Source: Bacillota bacterium
Lineage (GTDB): Bacteria; Bacillota; Clostridia; Christensenellales; CAG-138
Assembly: GCA_016288175.1 (NCBI GenBank)
Contig: JAEEYN010000065.1
Location: 1 to 13,597, forward strand
Length of the DNA stretch: 13,597 nucleotides
Reading direction: 5' to 3'
The notes beneath the pieces are model-generated. The model did not search any database. It saw only the letters and a program-made list of their open reading frames with translations, and had not been told where the DNA came from. Each line of letters starts with the position of its first letter. Within the stretch, counting starts at the first letter, position 1. Of this stretch, positions 13,210-13,597 are shown piece after piece. The position numbers and the translations under genes are program-made.

Positions 13210-13597
13210 TTAAAGCTTCACCGCGCAGCCCGCGGAAAGCAGATAGATCCATTTTTCGCCGACGGGAAGCCCCGTCAGCCTTTCGAGGGCGCGGGCATAG
13301 TTTTCGAGCTGCTGCCTGTAACCTTCGGCGACTTCCTCCGGCGTACTGCCTCTGAGAGCGGTCGTTTTATAATCGATCAGTATGATCTTTTCTTCCTCTA
13401 TGAAGAAGCAGTCGATGATGCCCTGTATCAGCGCGCCGCGTTCGTCAAGCAGCGAAAATTCCTGCTCTTTCCTAACAAAATCCGAAGATATCATCCGGCG
13501 GTAGAGCTTTGAGGAAACGAGCTTTTCAACGGCGGGAAGGTAAACGCCCTTCGCCTCCTCCAGCGAAAGAAGGTTCTTTTCCGTGAATTCCGAAAGA
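13210..13597 (-). CDS. addA: AddA C-terminal fragment (helicase-nuclease subunit A), 5' end outside window
   Basis: The last 128 residues of AddA, the helicase-nuclease subunit that pairs with AddB. The frame is open to the right edge, so the ATG at 13494 is internal. The visible part is the RecB-family nuclease core: RKEQEF, the GIIDCFF strand, IILIDYKT with the D-x-K pair of the PD-(D/E)XK active site, then the QLENY (Q-x3-Y) motif in YRQQLENYARALE. It ends in a short YLLSAGCAVKL strand close to that of known AddA proteins. It lies about 70 bases upstream of the MATE gene on the same strand. Its partner gene end, addB, is at the opposite end of the window on the plus strand, so the usual addB-addA operon is broken here. 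Confidence 0.9.
   Translation of the reverse strand, partial: LSEFTEKNLLSLEEAKGVYLPAVEKLVSSKLYRRMISSDFVRKEQEFSLLDERGALIQGIIDCFFIEEEKIILIDYKTTALRGSTPEEVAEGYRQQLENYARALERLTGLPVGEKWIYLLSAGCAVKL

Noticed and set aside
1..13597. CRISPR arrays, tRNA or rRNA genes, insertion-sequence transposases
   Set aside because: No regularly spaced direct repeats, no cloverleaf with TTC-loop signature, no rRNA-like stretch and no transposase motifs were seen on reading the window.

Overview
The window looks like a chromosomal segment from a GC-rich member of the Clostridia (Firmicutes), probably an uncultured gut or rumen lineage. The support is the AddA/AddB recombination nuclease instead of RecBCD, near-consensus SigA promoters (two have TTGACA-17 bp-TATAAT), strong AGGAGG-type ribosome binding sites, a greA-lysS pair, a YabB/YabC-like methyltransferase pair and a dockerin-bearing secreted protein. 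No species can be named from the sequence alone.

Layout from left to right: (a) 1-576, plus strand: the C-terminal end of addB with its iron-sulfur cysteines, coupled by a 4-base overlap to a small DUF1294 membrane protein, then a bidirectional terminator. (b) 665-5160, minus strand: a tight five-gene operon read as lipid kinase, membrane-anchored extracytoplasmic protein, CvpA-family membrane protein, TrmN6-like tRNA methyltransferase and RsmI. It starts from a promoter at 5202-5231. (c) 5325-5942, plus strand: an uncharacterised lipoprotein with a perfect-consensus promoter, divergent from the operon. (d) 5943-6270: a noncoding stretch that forms a nested inverted-repeat structure, a three-way junction on paper; this is the least explained part of the window. 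(e) 6271-8373, minus strand: greA followed by lysS, with GC-rich hairpins between them. (f) 8686-11638, plus strand: an 844-residue secreted protein with five tandem copies of one module and a C-terminal type I dockerin, then a strong terminator and a small two-helix membrane protein. (g) 11724-13597, minus strand: a MATE transporter and, at the edge, the C-terminal end of addA.

How the genes work together: most are housekeeping functions (recombinational repair, translation and rRNA/tRNA modification, transcript cleavage, envelope or lipid metabolism). The dockerin protein is the clearest accessory function and is probably displayed through a cohesin encoded elsewhere. addB and addA, normally adjacent, lie at opposite ends of the window pointing towards each other, which suggests a local inversion or other rearrangement. 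The most unusual noncoding signal is the 286-base element between the lipoprotein gene and lysS, which could be a MITE-like repeat or a structured RNA.
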